This document shows positions 1 to 8,584 of a DNA stretch of 64,000 nt, piece by piece (the first letter of the stretch is position 1; the number at the start of each line of letters is the position of its first letter). The DNA lies in contig JACJYN010000003.1 of assembly GCA_020636095.1 (NCBI GenBank), positions 558,001 through 622,000 of the forward strand. Direction: 5' to 3'. The position numbers and the translations under genes are program-made. Origin of the DNA: Lewinellaceae bacterium (GTDB taxonomy: Bacteria; Bacteroidota; Bacteroidia; Chitinophagales; Saprospiraceae). The notes beneath the pieces are model-generated. The model did no database searches. It saw only the letters and a program-made list of their open reading frames with translations, and was not told the origin of the DNA.

Positions 1-564
1 GGGCTTATTTTGATCAAAAAGATGTGTAATAACTCCCCAATTATAAAAATGCCGGTCATTATTTCCTACTAAGGCATCATATAGCAACATCGCTACAAAG
101 TTCTCCAGAATTTCCGCCTGCTCATTTGGGAACAGGGCTTTTATGGCTTCTTCGGTAAACTGAAAGGTGAACAATTCTCTTGATACTTCATGCTGCCTTC
201 GCTCATTAGCCAACTCTACGAATTGTTCATCCTCCAGATAACCTGAATATATTTGTGCGCCATGAACCAATTGTTCTTTGCCCGGACTCAGGAAATAACG
301 GCTCAAAAACCGAATCTGTTCATTAGCCAGTATCAGTTTTGATTGGGCTACATTAATCCCCATTACCTCGCCGATCCGGTTCATCAGGTACTCCGTTATA
401 CTTTCGATAGGGTACCATTTATGGCCGACTTTGGCAATATAAGCAGTCCATTGCCCCGGCCGATTTCTGCGGCATTCTCCATATTCGTATACACGTATGA
501 AGTTCTTTGGAGCGTCGCCGCTTATAGGTATGTTTTCTTTGTAGAAGTTTTTCCGTTTTAGCAC
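1..564 (-). CDS. HipA-like kinase domain protein (partial, runs off left edge)
   Basis: The minus-strand frame is open from an in-frame stop at 646-648 to the window edge. Near the edge it encodes LVGNNDRHFYNWGVI, which matches the catalytic-loop pattern (N-D-R-H-x3-N) of HipA-family Ser/Thr kinases. Upstream lie GQWTAYIAKVG and WYPIESITEYLMNRIGE, typical of the stand-alone HipA-like proteins of Bacteroidota. HipA kinases phosphorylate translation targets and usually act as toxins beside a DNA-binding HipB; no HipB is visible here. No ATG precedes the conserved part, so I propose the GTG at 562-564. A TTG further upstream or a start lost by mutation is also possible. The C-terminus lies outside the window. 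The family call is fairly secure; whether the gene is active cannot be judged. Confidence 0.7.
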   Translation of the reverse strand, partial: MLKRKNFYKENIPISGDAPKNFIRVYEYGECRRNRPGQWTAYIAKVGHKWYPIESITEYLMNRIGEVMGINVAQSKLILANEQIRFLSRYFLSPGKEQLVHGAQIYSGYLEDEQFVELANERRQHEVSRELFTFQFTEEAIKALFPNEQAEILENFVAMLLYDALVGNNDRHFYNWGVITHLFDQNKP

Positions 565-671
565 AGGCAAATACTTGTGCCAATTTGGGCCAAACCCGCT
601 CTGATTTTTTGGGGTCTCCCGGTACAAGGGATATTTAGGATATTTTTATACATTACCATTCCATGGGTTGC

Positions 672-956
672 TTATTTGACTTTCTCCGCCTTGATCCGTT
701 CCAACAGCCCTTCTTGGTTCACCCTCTCAAGCGGTTGGGTCTTGCGCCACCAGCCTACCGGTTTTCAGCCCTCTTTTTGAACTGCTTCTTCTCTTCAGGA
801 AAAGCCTCCCAGTACTGCCGGAGCGCTTCCGACGGGTATTTTTTAGTCCAGTCCGCCCCAGCGCCACTGGCGTGCAGCGCTCAGCCTCAGGTCCGACCAG
901 CGCTTTCTAAGGTCACCGTCTGCCCGATGTAATTGCTGTTGTTCATTTGGCGACAT
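672..956 (-). pseudogene. Frame-broken small gene between hsdS remnant and HipA-like gene
   Basis: A protein-like reading starts at ATG 954-956 (MSPNEQQQLHRADGDLRKRW), must change frame to continue as DWTKKYPSEALRQYWEAFPE, and changes frame again before GWWRKTQPLERVNQEGL, ending at the TAA at 672-674. The composition (charged, helical, Trp-rich) is like real protein in each piece, but no single frame is open through it. It could be a decayed small gene of about 100 residues. Its last part (LLERIKAEK) also resembles linker helices of HsdS proteins, so it may instead belong to the broken hsdS upstream. Function unknown. Confidence 0.4.
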
Positions 957-1073
957 CCTGTATTTCCAGGTGGGTCACAGACGGATTGCGGCGCCAGGAC
1001 CCTCGATTTCCTGGAGCGCCTCAGATTTGGCTTTTTTATCTCTTCTCAAGTGGTCGCAGACGGAGAGGCGGGA

Positions 1074-2459
1074 TTATTCCTGGAACAGATGAAATGGTAT
1101 TAAGAATTTTCTTATCCTTGTTCCAATGTTCCTCATTGATTGCTGATTTGTAGCTTTGTCTATTTCAGCTCTACCTGATGGGCTTCCAAACTATAAAAAG
1201 CATAACCGAGTTAACTTGAAGAAAGACGGGGATAAGTGACTTCCTTTATCACTCAACATCACTTTTTTGAGTTGTAATTGGCGCAATTACACACGCTCCT
1301 ACTAACTCGATAGTATTTGCCCTGCTGAATAAAAAGTCTCCATCTTTGATAAGATATGCTGCGTTAAATTTGGAGCTATCTAAACACGTCTTACCAATCA
1401 TTTATATCATATGGTCTTTAATGTCACCGATTAACTTACTTTTGCTACACCTATCTCATCGGAGGTCGGCGGACGTTCATCACATTTAAAACTTTTTCCT
1501 GCCTCGATTCCAGTAATGAAGAAATCAAAACGCACCCACTTCCACCCCACCGGCAACTCCGGCAACTCCCCCAACTCCTTTTCCGTCAGCGGTGAATATT
1601 CCTTGGGCTTCTTCGGCTTGGATGGTTTTCTCCGCCCGCCGGAGCCCGGAGGCGTAGGCGGGCGCCCCTCTTTCCCCCGCCTACGCCCAGCTTCGGCGGA
1701 CGAGGCATTAGCCTCCCACTCCGCCACAGCCTTCCGCCATTCGGCGACCTGCTGGTCATAATGATTTTGGCGTTCTTCCTGAATACGGGCCAGTAAATCC
1801 TCGGCGGATGGCAGGGTGCCAGCGGCCATTTGCCCGCTGCGCCACTGCTCGGTGAGCTTGCCCTCAAAAGCAGATTTCAGTACCGCCTGCCGGTACACCT
1901 TAAGCTGGGCTTTAGCCTTCTCCAGGTTGGCGATGCCGTTGTCCAATTCGCTGAATAGTTCTTCGATCTTGGCGACGATGCGGTGTTGTTCGGGGAGGGG
2001 GGCTACTTTAAAACCTAGTCTTTGGAATTTGGATTTATTGAGAATGGGAAGGGTTGTGGACGAAGCATTTTCCACTATTCTCCTTTGAAATTCTGATGAA
2101 ATGATTTGGTAATAAATGAAAAGAGGGGCGATCCCGCTATACGGGATAATGGCATTGATCTGCTGGTTACATGATCCAGCTTTTTTAATTAGGCCGGTTT
2201 TACCAATTGTGGCACCGATACAAGTTACCAAAATACTTTTCGCAGGTAAGAACCTTGTATGTTTTAACCCTTTTTCAGTCAAGCCATCAATTGAATCTCG
2301 TACACTGACCCCTTGGTTTAAGTCGGTTGGTTTATAGAATGGATAATCCTCCCCATAGAATTCTGATTGTTTTTTACTTGGAGTTTTACCTGTAATGACT
2401 TCCCCTATCTCAAGGATGGGAACCGTAACCTATTTGTTTGTGTTTGATTGCTCCTTCAT
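1074..2459 (-). pseudogene. hsdS: Type I restriction-modification specificity subunit HsdS, inactivated
   Basis: HsdS gives a type I R-M complex its DNA target. From ATG 2457-2459 the frame meets an in-frame TAG at 2430-2432 (codon 10), where neighbouring residues suggest a former Trp codon. Target domain 1 follows (ITGKTPSKK, YPFYKPTDLNQG, CIGATIGKTG, NQQINAI), then the first conserved helix region (PLPEQHRIVAKIEELFSELD). Domain 2 begins with ELPVGWKWVRF but the frame stops at 1431. In other frames it continues as YLIKDGDFLFSRANTIELVG (stop near 1249), LSDKGSHLSP, and ATNQQSMRNIG plus FLIPF ending at 1074-1076. These are standard HsdS motifs in order, so the gene was once complete. It now has one nonsense codon and at least three frame breaks. 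No hsdM is present in the window. Confidence 0.85.
1636..1700. repeat. GC-rich palindrome inserted in the HsdS linker
   Basis: Two imperfect inverted arms of about 25 bases (1636-1662 and 1675-1700), both containing GGCGTAGGCGGG or its complement, flank a short C/T-rich loop. The element is in frame inside hsdS and codes for a Pro/Arg/Gly-rich patch between the central helix and target domain 2, unlike normal HsdS sequence. It resembles the REP-type palindromes that occur between Bacteroidota genes. Confidence 0.6.
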
Positions 2460-2490
2460 TTCTTCTGTAATATTCACATCTCGTGACCTT

Positions 2491-2629
2491 TCAATCCATA
2501 TTCTCCAGCCCTTTCCCCCTCGCCGTTATTTTATATGCAAAGGGCCACTTTTCCCGCGAGGCAATTTTAATGATCTCCTCCCAATGCTACGAGGTAGGGC
2601 GACATGTTTTCATCCACATAAATAATCAT
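2491..2629 (-). pseudogene. Remnant of PIN-like (DUF5615-type) toxin with central deletion
   Basis: The start ATG (2627-2629) overlaps the stop TGA of the upstream DUF433 antitoxin as ATGA, as expected for a coupled toxin-antitoxin pair. The first residues, MIIYVDENMSPYLVA, match the N-terminus of PIN-like toxins that accompany DUF433 antitoxins. The frame then jumps directly into HWEEIIKIASREKWPFAYK and ends GLENMD at 2491-2493, which matches the C-terminus of the same family. About 90 residues between the two ends appear to be missing and the ends are in different frames (TAA at 2567-2569 closes the first). I infer an internal deletion that removed the nuclease core. The family call rests on recalled consensus, not on a search. 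Confidence 0.6.
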
Positions 2630-3300
2630 GCTGCTAACTTGCAATATTCAATAGCATCCAGAACCTCCTGCTCGCTGATCTCGTAGGTGAAAGCGATAAA
2701 GCCCGGCGGTTCACCGGCCTTGTGAAGGTTATAAATGGTTTCGGGGTAAATATTGGTGTTGCCGACCACCGGGTGGCCGAACTGCCGCCGGGGGTCAACG
2801 GTGATGCTTTTCTCTTTGCCGAGGGGATAGAACTTTGCAGCGAGATGATCTTGCCCGAAGTCGAGCTTGCGGAAGAAGATGCGGATGAATTCCAGGTTGA
2901 GTTGCCGGGTGCCATCCAGGCTGATGGTGCCGTCCGGGCTTTCCAAAAATATTTTTTTGCCGTCGGTATGTATGCCATCCAGCACTTCTTTTTGAGCAAA
3001 GGGGAAGGGCGTATTGTAAATGGCGGATAATTCCTGGTGGGCTTTGAGTACCTGCTTGGGCCGCACCCCTGCCTCGGAAAACTGCATCATCACATAGAAT
3101 TCCACCAGCGTATGAAACCCTACGGCTTTACTGTTGTCCACTTTCCAGGAGTAGTTGCGGGAATAGCTTTCGCCCAGTTTCCCGTCCCAGTAGCGGCGCA
3201 GCCAGGAGTTTACCTTGGCATAGGGCAGACGGAGGATACGCGAAATTTCTTTCACTGTATAGATGCCGTTGCCTATTTTCAGGGAGTTTTCTAACACCAT
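2626..3300 (-). CDS. DUF433-type antitoxin with HTH, partner toxin lost
   Basis: The 224-residue protein opens with a MerR-like helix-turn-helix (residues about 13-36, GIYTVKEISRILRLPYAKVN followed by SWLRRYW). Its C-terminal half contains the DUF433 signature: a short beta-rich stretch, then HPVVGNTNIYPETIYNLHKA and an acidic tail (EISEQEVLDAIEYC). DUF433 proteins are usually antitoxins or autoregulators for PIN-like nucleases, and the overlapping downstream frame is such a toxin with its core deleted. The antitoxin itself has no visible damage. In this state it could still act as a transcriptional regulator or as a solitary antitoxin against a related toxin elsewhere. Start chosen at ATG 3298-3300, just ahead of the HTH. 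Confidence 0.7.
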   Translation of the reverse strand: MVLENSLKIGNGIYTVKEISRILRLPYAKVNSWLRRYWDGKLGESYSRNYSWKVDNSKAVGFHTLVEFYVMMQFSEAGVRPKQVLKAHQELSAIYNTPFPFAQKEVLDGIHTDGKKIFLESPDGTISLDGTRQLNLEFIRIFFRKLDFGQDHLAAKFYPLGKEKSITVDPRRQFGHPVVGNTNIYPETIYNLHKAGEPPGFIAFTYEISEQEVLDAIEYCKLAA

Positions 3301-3457
3301 GCCGCCAGTTTTTCCAAAAATAACTCAACATACTTTGACAAGCAAGTATTTGTTGGGGTTTAAAAGATATTGTTTTATTCTGTTTGAAACTTCCTTCGGC
3401 ATCATGCCGATAATGCCTCATTCATTTCATCAATAACCTCCCCCATCCACCCTTTTT

Positions 3458-3967
3458 TCAATGGTTGCCGCACCACCGTCTCAGCCTGTCCCGGCAGGCG
3501 CTTTCTGGCAGGCGGCGGTTGGCCCGCATCAATTCCCGGAGCTTGGCGCAGGCCGCGGGTTCATCCAGCAAAGCGGCACTGAGTAGTTCATCCAGCAGCC
3601 AGAGGGAGCCATGCACTTCAATGCCAGCTTCCTGAGCTGTTTTTCTCAAAAGGCCGTCGCCGGTAAGCAGAATAGCACCCAGCGTTTCCGACAATTGCCA
3701 CGCGGAACAATCTTCCAGGGAAAGGCGCGGACGGATAGCCTGTTTGGCGACTGCCGCTGCCAGCTGTGCAACGCCCAGGTTCTGTTCGGTCATTTTACCA
3801 CTATCTATCAACTTTCGTATTGCTTTTTCCTGGACAGGATCGGTAATTTCCGCCACAACCAGGTCTGTCGTATACATTTCCAGGCCCAGTTGGAACAACT
3901 CATCGAGGAGCGCGATCTCGAAAAAATCGATGAGGATATTCGCGTCGTTGACGGCGACTTTCTTCAT
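3458..3967 (-). CDS. PIN-domain protein paired with HTH-ImmA
   Basis: At 169 residues this is a compact PIN-type ribonuclease-like domain. Candidate acidic metal ligands sit in the usual order: Asp near the N-terminus (VNDANILIDFFE), Glu in VVAEITDP, and Asp residues in SLEDCSAW and LLTGDGLLRK. The start ATG overlaps the stop of the upstream HTH-ImmA gene by 4 bases, so the two are translationally coupled. HTH-ImmA/PIN pairs recur in bacterial accessory islands and are usually read as toxin-antitoxin or mobile-element regulatory modules. The C-terminal tail is Arg-rich (RANRRLPESACRDRLRRW). Biochemical activity is inferred from fold only. Confidence 0.65.
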   Translation of the reverse strand: MKKVAVNDANILIDFFEIALLDELFQLGLEMYTTDLVVAEITDPVQEKAIRKLIDSGKMTEQNLGVAQLAAAVAKQAIRPRLSLEDCSAWQLSETLGAILLTGDGLLRKTAQEAGIEVHGSLWLLDELLSAALLDEPAACAKLRELMRANRRLPESACRDRLRRWCGNH

Positions 3968-5007
3968 GACACCAGCTGTAGCTTGTTCCGAAACTCACTT
4001 ACACTTACATTGTCCAGTGCCGCTGCTTTGGCGATGCTGACCGTCTCCTGCGCCACTGCCCGGAAAAGCAATTGGCTGAAACGGCTGGAAGTTTCTTTGC
4101 CCGGGTATTGGCCCCAGCCGGCCTCCTTCTTGTGTTCCGGATCGCTGTTTACAAATTGCCAGAAGCGCCTGGAGGCCGCCTCATTGATGACGCCCAGTTC
4201 TTTGGCCCGGTACATGATCGCCTGAGCCGAAATGCCGTAGTATTCTTTGATGGCAATCAGCTCATTGAGGTCGATATGGACGCGGCGCTCGCCCAGTTCA
4301 GCCCGGAAAACAGGCGCCGGCATCAGCATGGCGCCGGCAAATCGATTGCACCATTTCTCCTTATCTGCATCCGGAGGCAGGCCAAGCAATAAATGCCCGA
4401 GTTCATGCAGAGCAGTAAATCGCTTCCGCAGCGGGTCAAAGGACTTATTCAGGACGATGACCGGTATCTGCCCGGAAACGAAAGTGCTCAGCCCGTCAAA
4501 CTTTCCATCTACCTCCACTTCCACTACCTTGACTTCTGCATCTTCCAGCATTTCGACAACATTGGGAATGGGATTGAAGCCTAGTTGCCAGTGCTTATGC
4601 AGGAACTCCGCTGCCAATTCCAGATCTTCCGGCTGCTCCATTTTTCTGCCTGAAAGGGGGTTCTCAAAAGCGGTTTTGATGTTCAAGTGTTCTTCCAGTT
4701 CCAGGTAGCGTTCCAGCTTATCCGCGATCCGGCTCTTGATGCCTTCCAGCTTCCGCCCGGAAAGGGCCGCCCGCTTTCGAAACTCCACTTCCTCAAGGGA
4801 AACCCGAAAAGGGCGGAAGAAATAATCCGGCTTCACTTGCAGTATCCGCGACAGAGCGATCAGCACCTGGCTGTCCGGTTCCATTTTCCCCCTTTCGTAC
4901 TTGCTTACCGCTTGTTTGGTTATTCCCAGCTTACCCCCCAGTTCTTCCTGGGTTAAGCCGTTCTGGATACGGGCAGTTTTAAATCGCTGAGCAAAAATAC
5001 CGGGCAT
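3964..5007 (-). CDS. XRE-family regulator fused to ImmA/IrrE metallopeptidase
   Basis: An N-terminal XRE helix-turn-helix (RFKTARIQNGLTQEELGGKL, then TKQAVSKYERGKMEP) is followed by an ImmA/IrrE-type zinc peptidase domain with the metal motif HELGH (in ALHELGHLLLG) and the downstream FAGAMLMP segment typical of the M78 family. In characterised members the peptidase cleaves a partner repressor and so controls mobile-element or stress genes. I chose ATG 5005-5007; an upstream ATG at 5037 would extend the protein into the inverted repeat that looks like its operator. It is followed with a 4-base overlap by the PIN gene. No internal damage is visible, unlike the flanking hsd genes. Confidence 0.8.
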   Translation of the reverse strand: MPGIFAQRFKTARIQNGLTQEELGGKLGITKQAVSKYERGKMEPDSQVLIALSRILQVKPDYFFRPFRVSLEEVEFRKRAALSGRKLEGIKSRIADKLERYLELEEHLNIKTAFENPLSGRKMEQPEDLELAAEFLHKHWQLGFNPIPNVVEMLEDAEVKVVEVEVDGKFDGLSTFVSGQIPVIVLNKSFDPLRKRFTALHELGHLLLGLPPDADKEKWCNRFAGAMLMPAPVFRAELGERRVHIDLNELIAIKEYYGISAQAIMYRAKELGVINEAASRRFWQFVNSDPEHKKEAGWGQYPGKETSSRFSQLLFRAVAQETVSIAKAAALDNVSVSEFRNKLQLVS

Positions 5008-5017
5008 GCCTGTTAAG

Positions 5018-5061
5018 TTTGGTTGACAAAATATCAATTTAATAATAAAAAGTCAACCAAA
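5018..5061. promoter_or_regulatory. Inverted-repeat operator ahead of the HTH-ImmA gene
   Basis: Perfect 10-base arms TTTGGTTGAC (5018-5027) and GTCAACCAAA (5052-5061) flank a 24-base A/T-rich spacer. The repeat lies 11 bases upstream of the proposed HTH-ImmA start and in the short gap after the broken hsdR. Its position suggests an autoregulatory operator for the XRE domain. Confidence 0.5.
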
Positions 5062-5068
5062 AAAGTTT

Positions 5069-7823
5069 TCATACCGATAACGACTCATTCATTTCATCAA
5101 TAATATCCTCCATCCCATCGCCAAACAACTGGTACATCTTCCCCCTGCCACCCTGGGCGTCGAATGGGGAATAGTCCAGGTCATCCATCGAGATGGATAT
5201 GGACGCGGCGATATGTTCCCTAATCATGTGGAGCCATTTCACTTGTTCATCGTTGAACTTTACCGCTCCTGCCTGTTTACGGAATACCCAGTCCTGGAAG
5301 TTGCGCCGCACTTTAGCATCATAAGGGTCGAGCGTTTCATCCATCCCAGTCACCCGCCGCAGCAAAGATACCAAAGCAATCAATTCCGACTTGGGCTGAT
5401 CCTTCTGTACTTTGTCCAGGCTGGCGTATGCTTCATAGACGCGCAGCGGGGCCAGGTTTGGTTTATTGCGCTTGAGGTGATCCAGGATTTCCCTGACCAT
5501 CTGATACGTCCATTTTCGCTGTTGGTAGGGTTGCTCATAGAAGATGCTGAAGGCCGTTATTTCATCTTTATAGGCTTCAACATATTCCTGGAACCCTTCA
5601 ATGAGGTTGGCCCCTCGTTCGCCTGGAGGTATCCCACTCCGCCCGCTTCAGTTCATCCCTGTTAACGGTATCAATAAGCTGTTCGTGGACACGCCGGGCG
5701 TTTTCAATGTAATCATTCAATGTCCCGGAGAAAATGCCTCTGGCTTCTTCAATGAGCTTCTCCTGCGCTTCCTGCAAATGGTTTTCCTCCGGGTGCCTGT
5801 CCATTGGAACGCCGTGCAATTCTCTAGCCTTATCCTCGATTCGGTCCGGGTCATAAGCTGCCAGTAATCCACTGGCGATCTGGGATGCCGTCCTGCCGCC
5901 GGCCTCGCTTTTAAATTCTTCCCGTTCTTTATCCGATAGCATACGGTCAAGGCGAATCAACCGATTGGCAAGGGAAGTATATAAGTCTTCATCCCTTTGG
6001 CCCATCAGCACAGCGCCCAGCAAATCCTTCATTGGCACCGAGGGCTTGCGCTCCAGTGGGCGGGAATCCGTCTTCAGGCTCTTGGTGACGCCGACGGCAT
6101 CCACAATGACAAAATGGGACTTGGCATGCCTGGCTGATGGCGTCACTTTCCGGAGGTCATCTTCCCCCAACGTGCGCGTCCCCTGGCCCTTCATCTGCTC
6201 AAAGTAATTCCGGCTTTTTACGTCGCGCATGAACAACAGGCACTCCAGGGGCTTGACGTCCGTACCAGTGGCGAATGTCCACTGTCACAGCAATACGGGG
6301 GTTATATTCATTGCGGAATTGAGCCAGGATGGATTTGGGGTCTTCCGTGGCCTGGTAGGTCACTTTCTTACAGAACTCATTACCCTCAGCAAATTCTTCC
6401 CGGACGATACGAATAATGTCCTCGGCGTGGGAGTCCGTTTTGGCAAATATCAGGGTCTTGGGTACTTCATCCCGGCCGGGGAATATCACCGGTAAATTGT
6501 CTTTGAAGGTTTTGATCACCCACCGAATCTGGCTGGGGTTGACTACATTACGGTCTAGCTTGGAAGCGGAATATTCTTCATCTTCATCCAGCATTTCCCA
6601 GCGTTTCCTTCTGGTAAGCTTCTCCCGGCGCTCGATGTACTCACCGGCCTCCACTTTAGCCCCGCCTGAAGTAATCTTGGTTTCAATCAGAAATACATCA
6701 TAGCCCACATTCACGCCGTCTATCACCGCTTGCTCATGCGTGTACTCCGACACCACATTTTCATTGAAGAAGCCATAGGTGCGGGCATCAGGAGTAGCCG
6801 TCAGGCCAATGAGGAAGCCATCGAAATAATCCAGCACTTGTCTCCAAAGGTTATAAATACTGCGATGGCATTCGTCGATCACGATGAAGTCGAAGAACTC
6901 GATGGGTATTTTCTCATTGTATCCCACCGGCACCGGTTCCTTGGGTTGCCAGCCCGATTCATTGGGGTTTTCTTCCTCCGCCTTGGTATCCAGTTCTTCA
7001 TCTTTTAAAATGGAATACAACCGCTGTATGGTGGAGATGCAGACCTGGCTATCCGGTGCGACATACCGGGAAGTGAGGCGCTGGACATTATACAGCTCGG
7101 TGAACTTGCGTTTATCGTCATCCGGTTCGTAGGCCATGAATTCTTGTTCCGCCTGTTCCCCCAGGTTCTTGGTGTCCACCAGGAACAGCACCCTTTTGGC
7201 GTCGGCGAATTTCAGGAGCCTAATATATAGAGGTAATCGCCGTGTAGGTTTTACCAGCGCCGGTGGCCATCTGGATCAACGCCCTGGGACGTGCCTCGCG
7301 GAAGGATTGCTCCAGGTCTGTGACGGCATTAATCTGACAAGCTCTCAACTGTCCGGGGTTCAGCGCCGGAATATGATGTAAGCGCCCCCGGAGGGATTGC
7401 TCCTTCTTCAGCCATCCCTGAATGTCTCCGGCCGGTGGAAATAAAATACCCTACGCGCCCGTGGCTTGGGGTCGCGGTGGTTGGTAAAGTACGTGATCTC
7501 TCCGGTGGATTCGTAGGCGAAGGGCAGCGGGTCATTATTTAGGTACTTGAGTTTGGCCGTCCGGTATCCTTCTGTTTGTTCCTCGACGGTAGAAAGCGAC
7601 TGCGCTTTATCCTCCGCTTTGGCTTCAATCAACCCGACGGGCTGTTGGCCGACAAAAAGGATATAATCCGCCCAACCCCAGATGTTTGGTATTCGCGGAT
7701 GGCAATACCCGGCCCAGCCGCCCAGTTGAGCGTATCCTTATCCTGGACATTCCATCCCGCTTTAGAGAGCATCGCGTCAATGCGGTCCCGAGCGATCTGT
7801 TCTGGGTTCTTATTTCCGGGCAT
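5069..7823 (-). pseudogene. hsdR: Type I restriction endonuclease subunit HsdR, broken by frameshifts
   Basis: HsdR is the translocating and cleaving subunit of type I R-M. All expected parts are present in order but spread over several frames. They are the start MPGNKNPEQIARDRIDAML, the nuclease core (REYQTS, then WADYILFVG and VGLIEAKAEDK), Walker A MATGAGKTYTA, the DEAD-like box FIVIDECHRSIYN, TPDARTYGFF, the helicase motifs KTLIFAKTDSHAEDI and ATGTDVKPLECLLFMRDV, and an EcoEI-type C-terminal domain ending at 5069. The frame changes near 7680, 7420, 7220 (apparent extra T after TATAT), 6283 and 5605-5620. Five or more breaks rule out a working protein unless they are sequence errors. Genes of similar or greater length elsewhere in the window (secA, susC) are intact, which argues for genuine decay. 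Confidence 0.85.
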
Positions 7824-7832
7824 GTTGGGTGT

Positions 7833-7995
7833 TATACTCCCCTTGGTTACTAGAGGTGAAATTTTGACAAATTTATTTTTTCGGCCTGCGAGGCGAAAAA
7901 CGTAGACATAGCCTAAGCTATAGCGAGGCTTTTCAACGAAGCAGGACGGAAAAAGAAAGCGACAAAAATCACTTCTGGTGACCGAGGGGAGTATA
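7833..7995. repeat. Imperfect palindromic element just upstream of hsdR
   Basis: Outer arms TATACTCCCC (7833-7842) and GGGGAGTATA (7986-7995) are perfect, and the pairing continues inward imperfectly (GGTTACTAGAGGTGAAATTTTG against CAAAAATC-ACTTCTGGTGACC). The centre contains ATAGCCTAAGCTAT. The element begins 10 bp in front of the hsdR start codon, so it has replaced or displaced the promoter region. It encodes no convincing protein. It looks like a non-autonomous MITE or large REP element. Confidence 0.55.
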
Positions 7996-8069
7996 GTATC
8001 GTAATGATCCTGCGCGCCCCTCATTGAGGTAGTTTTATCTCAATGGGGTGGTTGCCAAGTTAATGATCT

Positions 8070-8233
8070 TTAGGGGCCGGCGAAGAATAACTTCCCCATT
8101 TGATGCGGCTCTTTTTCCGTCATGCTGCGTTACTCGGTCAGTTGCGTAGCTCCACTATGCGCCTTCCTCGTGCCTTGCCTGGCGAGAAAATAGCTCGCCT
8201 GAAATGATGAACTTATTTTTCTCCGGCCCCTTA
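8070..8233. repeat. MITE-like element, family A, copy 1 (164 bp)
   Basis: Terminal inverted repeats of 21 bases with 3 mismatches (8070-8090 and 8213-8233; core GGGGCCGG and GAATAA) bound a non-coding interior. The same element is present at 51143-51338 and, in deleted form, at 17006-17064. Shared interior blocks include CTTCCCCATTTGAT, CGGCTCTTTTTCCG, CATGCTGCGTT and AAATAGCTCGCCTGAAATGA. It carries no transposase. Confidence 0.7.
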
Positions 8234-8316
8234 TTTATGAGGGTTAGAGTCGGGATAAATATATAAATAATGTACGGACATTAGGGGGAGTTGTTGCACA
8301 GAATTGGGATATCGGA

Positions 8317-8535
8317 TTAGCCTTTATCATCATCCAGCTTCACCAGCAATTCCCCCGGTTCAACGTGAAGCAATTCAGCGATATCAAAAAGGGTCTGTAC
8401 ACTGGGCTGCGTTAGGTTCTGGCACCATCGGGAGACGGTGGTTTCGTCTACGCCAAGTTCTTCGGCCAGCCATTTGCCGGTGCGTTTTTTCTGTTTAAGG
8501 GTACGCTTGATTTTGTTGTATTTCCTGGTTGCCAT
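8317..8535 (-). CDS. Small XRE-family repressor
   Basis: The 72-residue protein is almost entirely a helix-turn-helix: basic N-terminus (TRKYNKIKRTLKQKKRTGKW), then LAEELGVDETTVSRWCQN and a C-terminal helix PSVQTLFDIAELLHVEPGEL. Proteins of this size and type often control neighbouring toxin, restriction or phage genes. It is divergent from the two-gene unit starting at 8679, and a 12-base inverted repeat lies in the shared intergenic region, the expected place for its operator. The tail KLDDDKG is acidic. The frame is intact. Confidence 0.8.
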   Translation of the reverse strand: MATRKYNKIKRTLKQKKRTGKWLAEELGVDETTVSRWCQNLTQPSVQTLFDIAELLHVEPGELLVKLDDDKG

Positions 8536-8584
8536 TCGTCCGGATGTTGCCCCTCGAAAGTATCACAATTGAGCTACATCCGCA

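Noticed and set aside
1431..2282. Independent 283-residue HsdS starting with TTG at 2282
   Set aside because: The sequence upstream of 2282 continues in frame with normal HsdS target domain 1 back to a TAG at 2430, so the TTG is internal to a broken gene.
5069..7823. Frame breaks in hsdR explained only by sequencing error
   Set aside because: Possible, but breaks are confined to the first 10.4 kb while genes up to 3.3 kb elsewhere are intact, and hsdS also has an in-frame nonsense codon; decay is the simpler reading.
7629..8024. Separate 131-residue minus-strand gene
   Set aside because: Its C-terminal half is the hsdR N-terminus up to a frame break, and its N-terminal half reads through the palindromic element upstream of the real start at 7823.
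1..8300. hsdM methyltransferase gene
   Set aside because: I looked for the N-6 adenine methyltransferase motifs in all frames and found none; if it exists it is outside the window.
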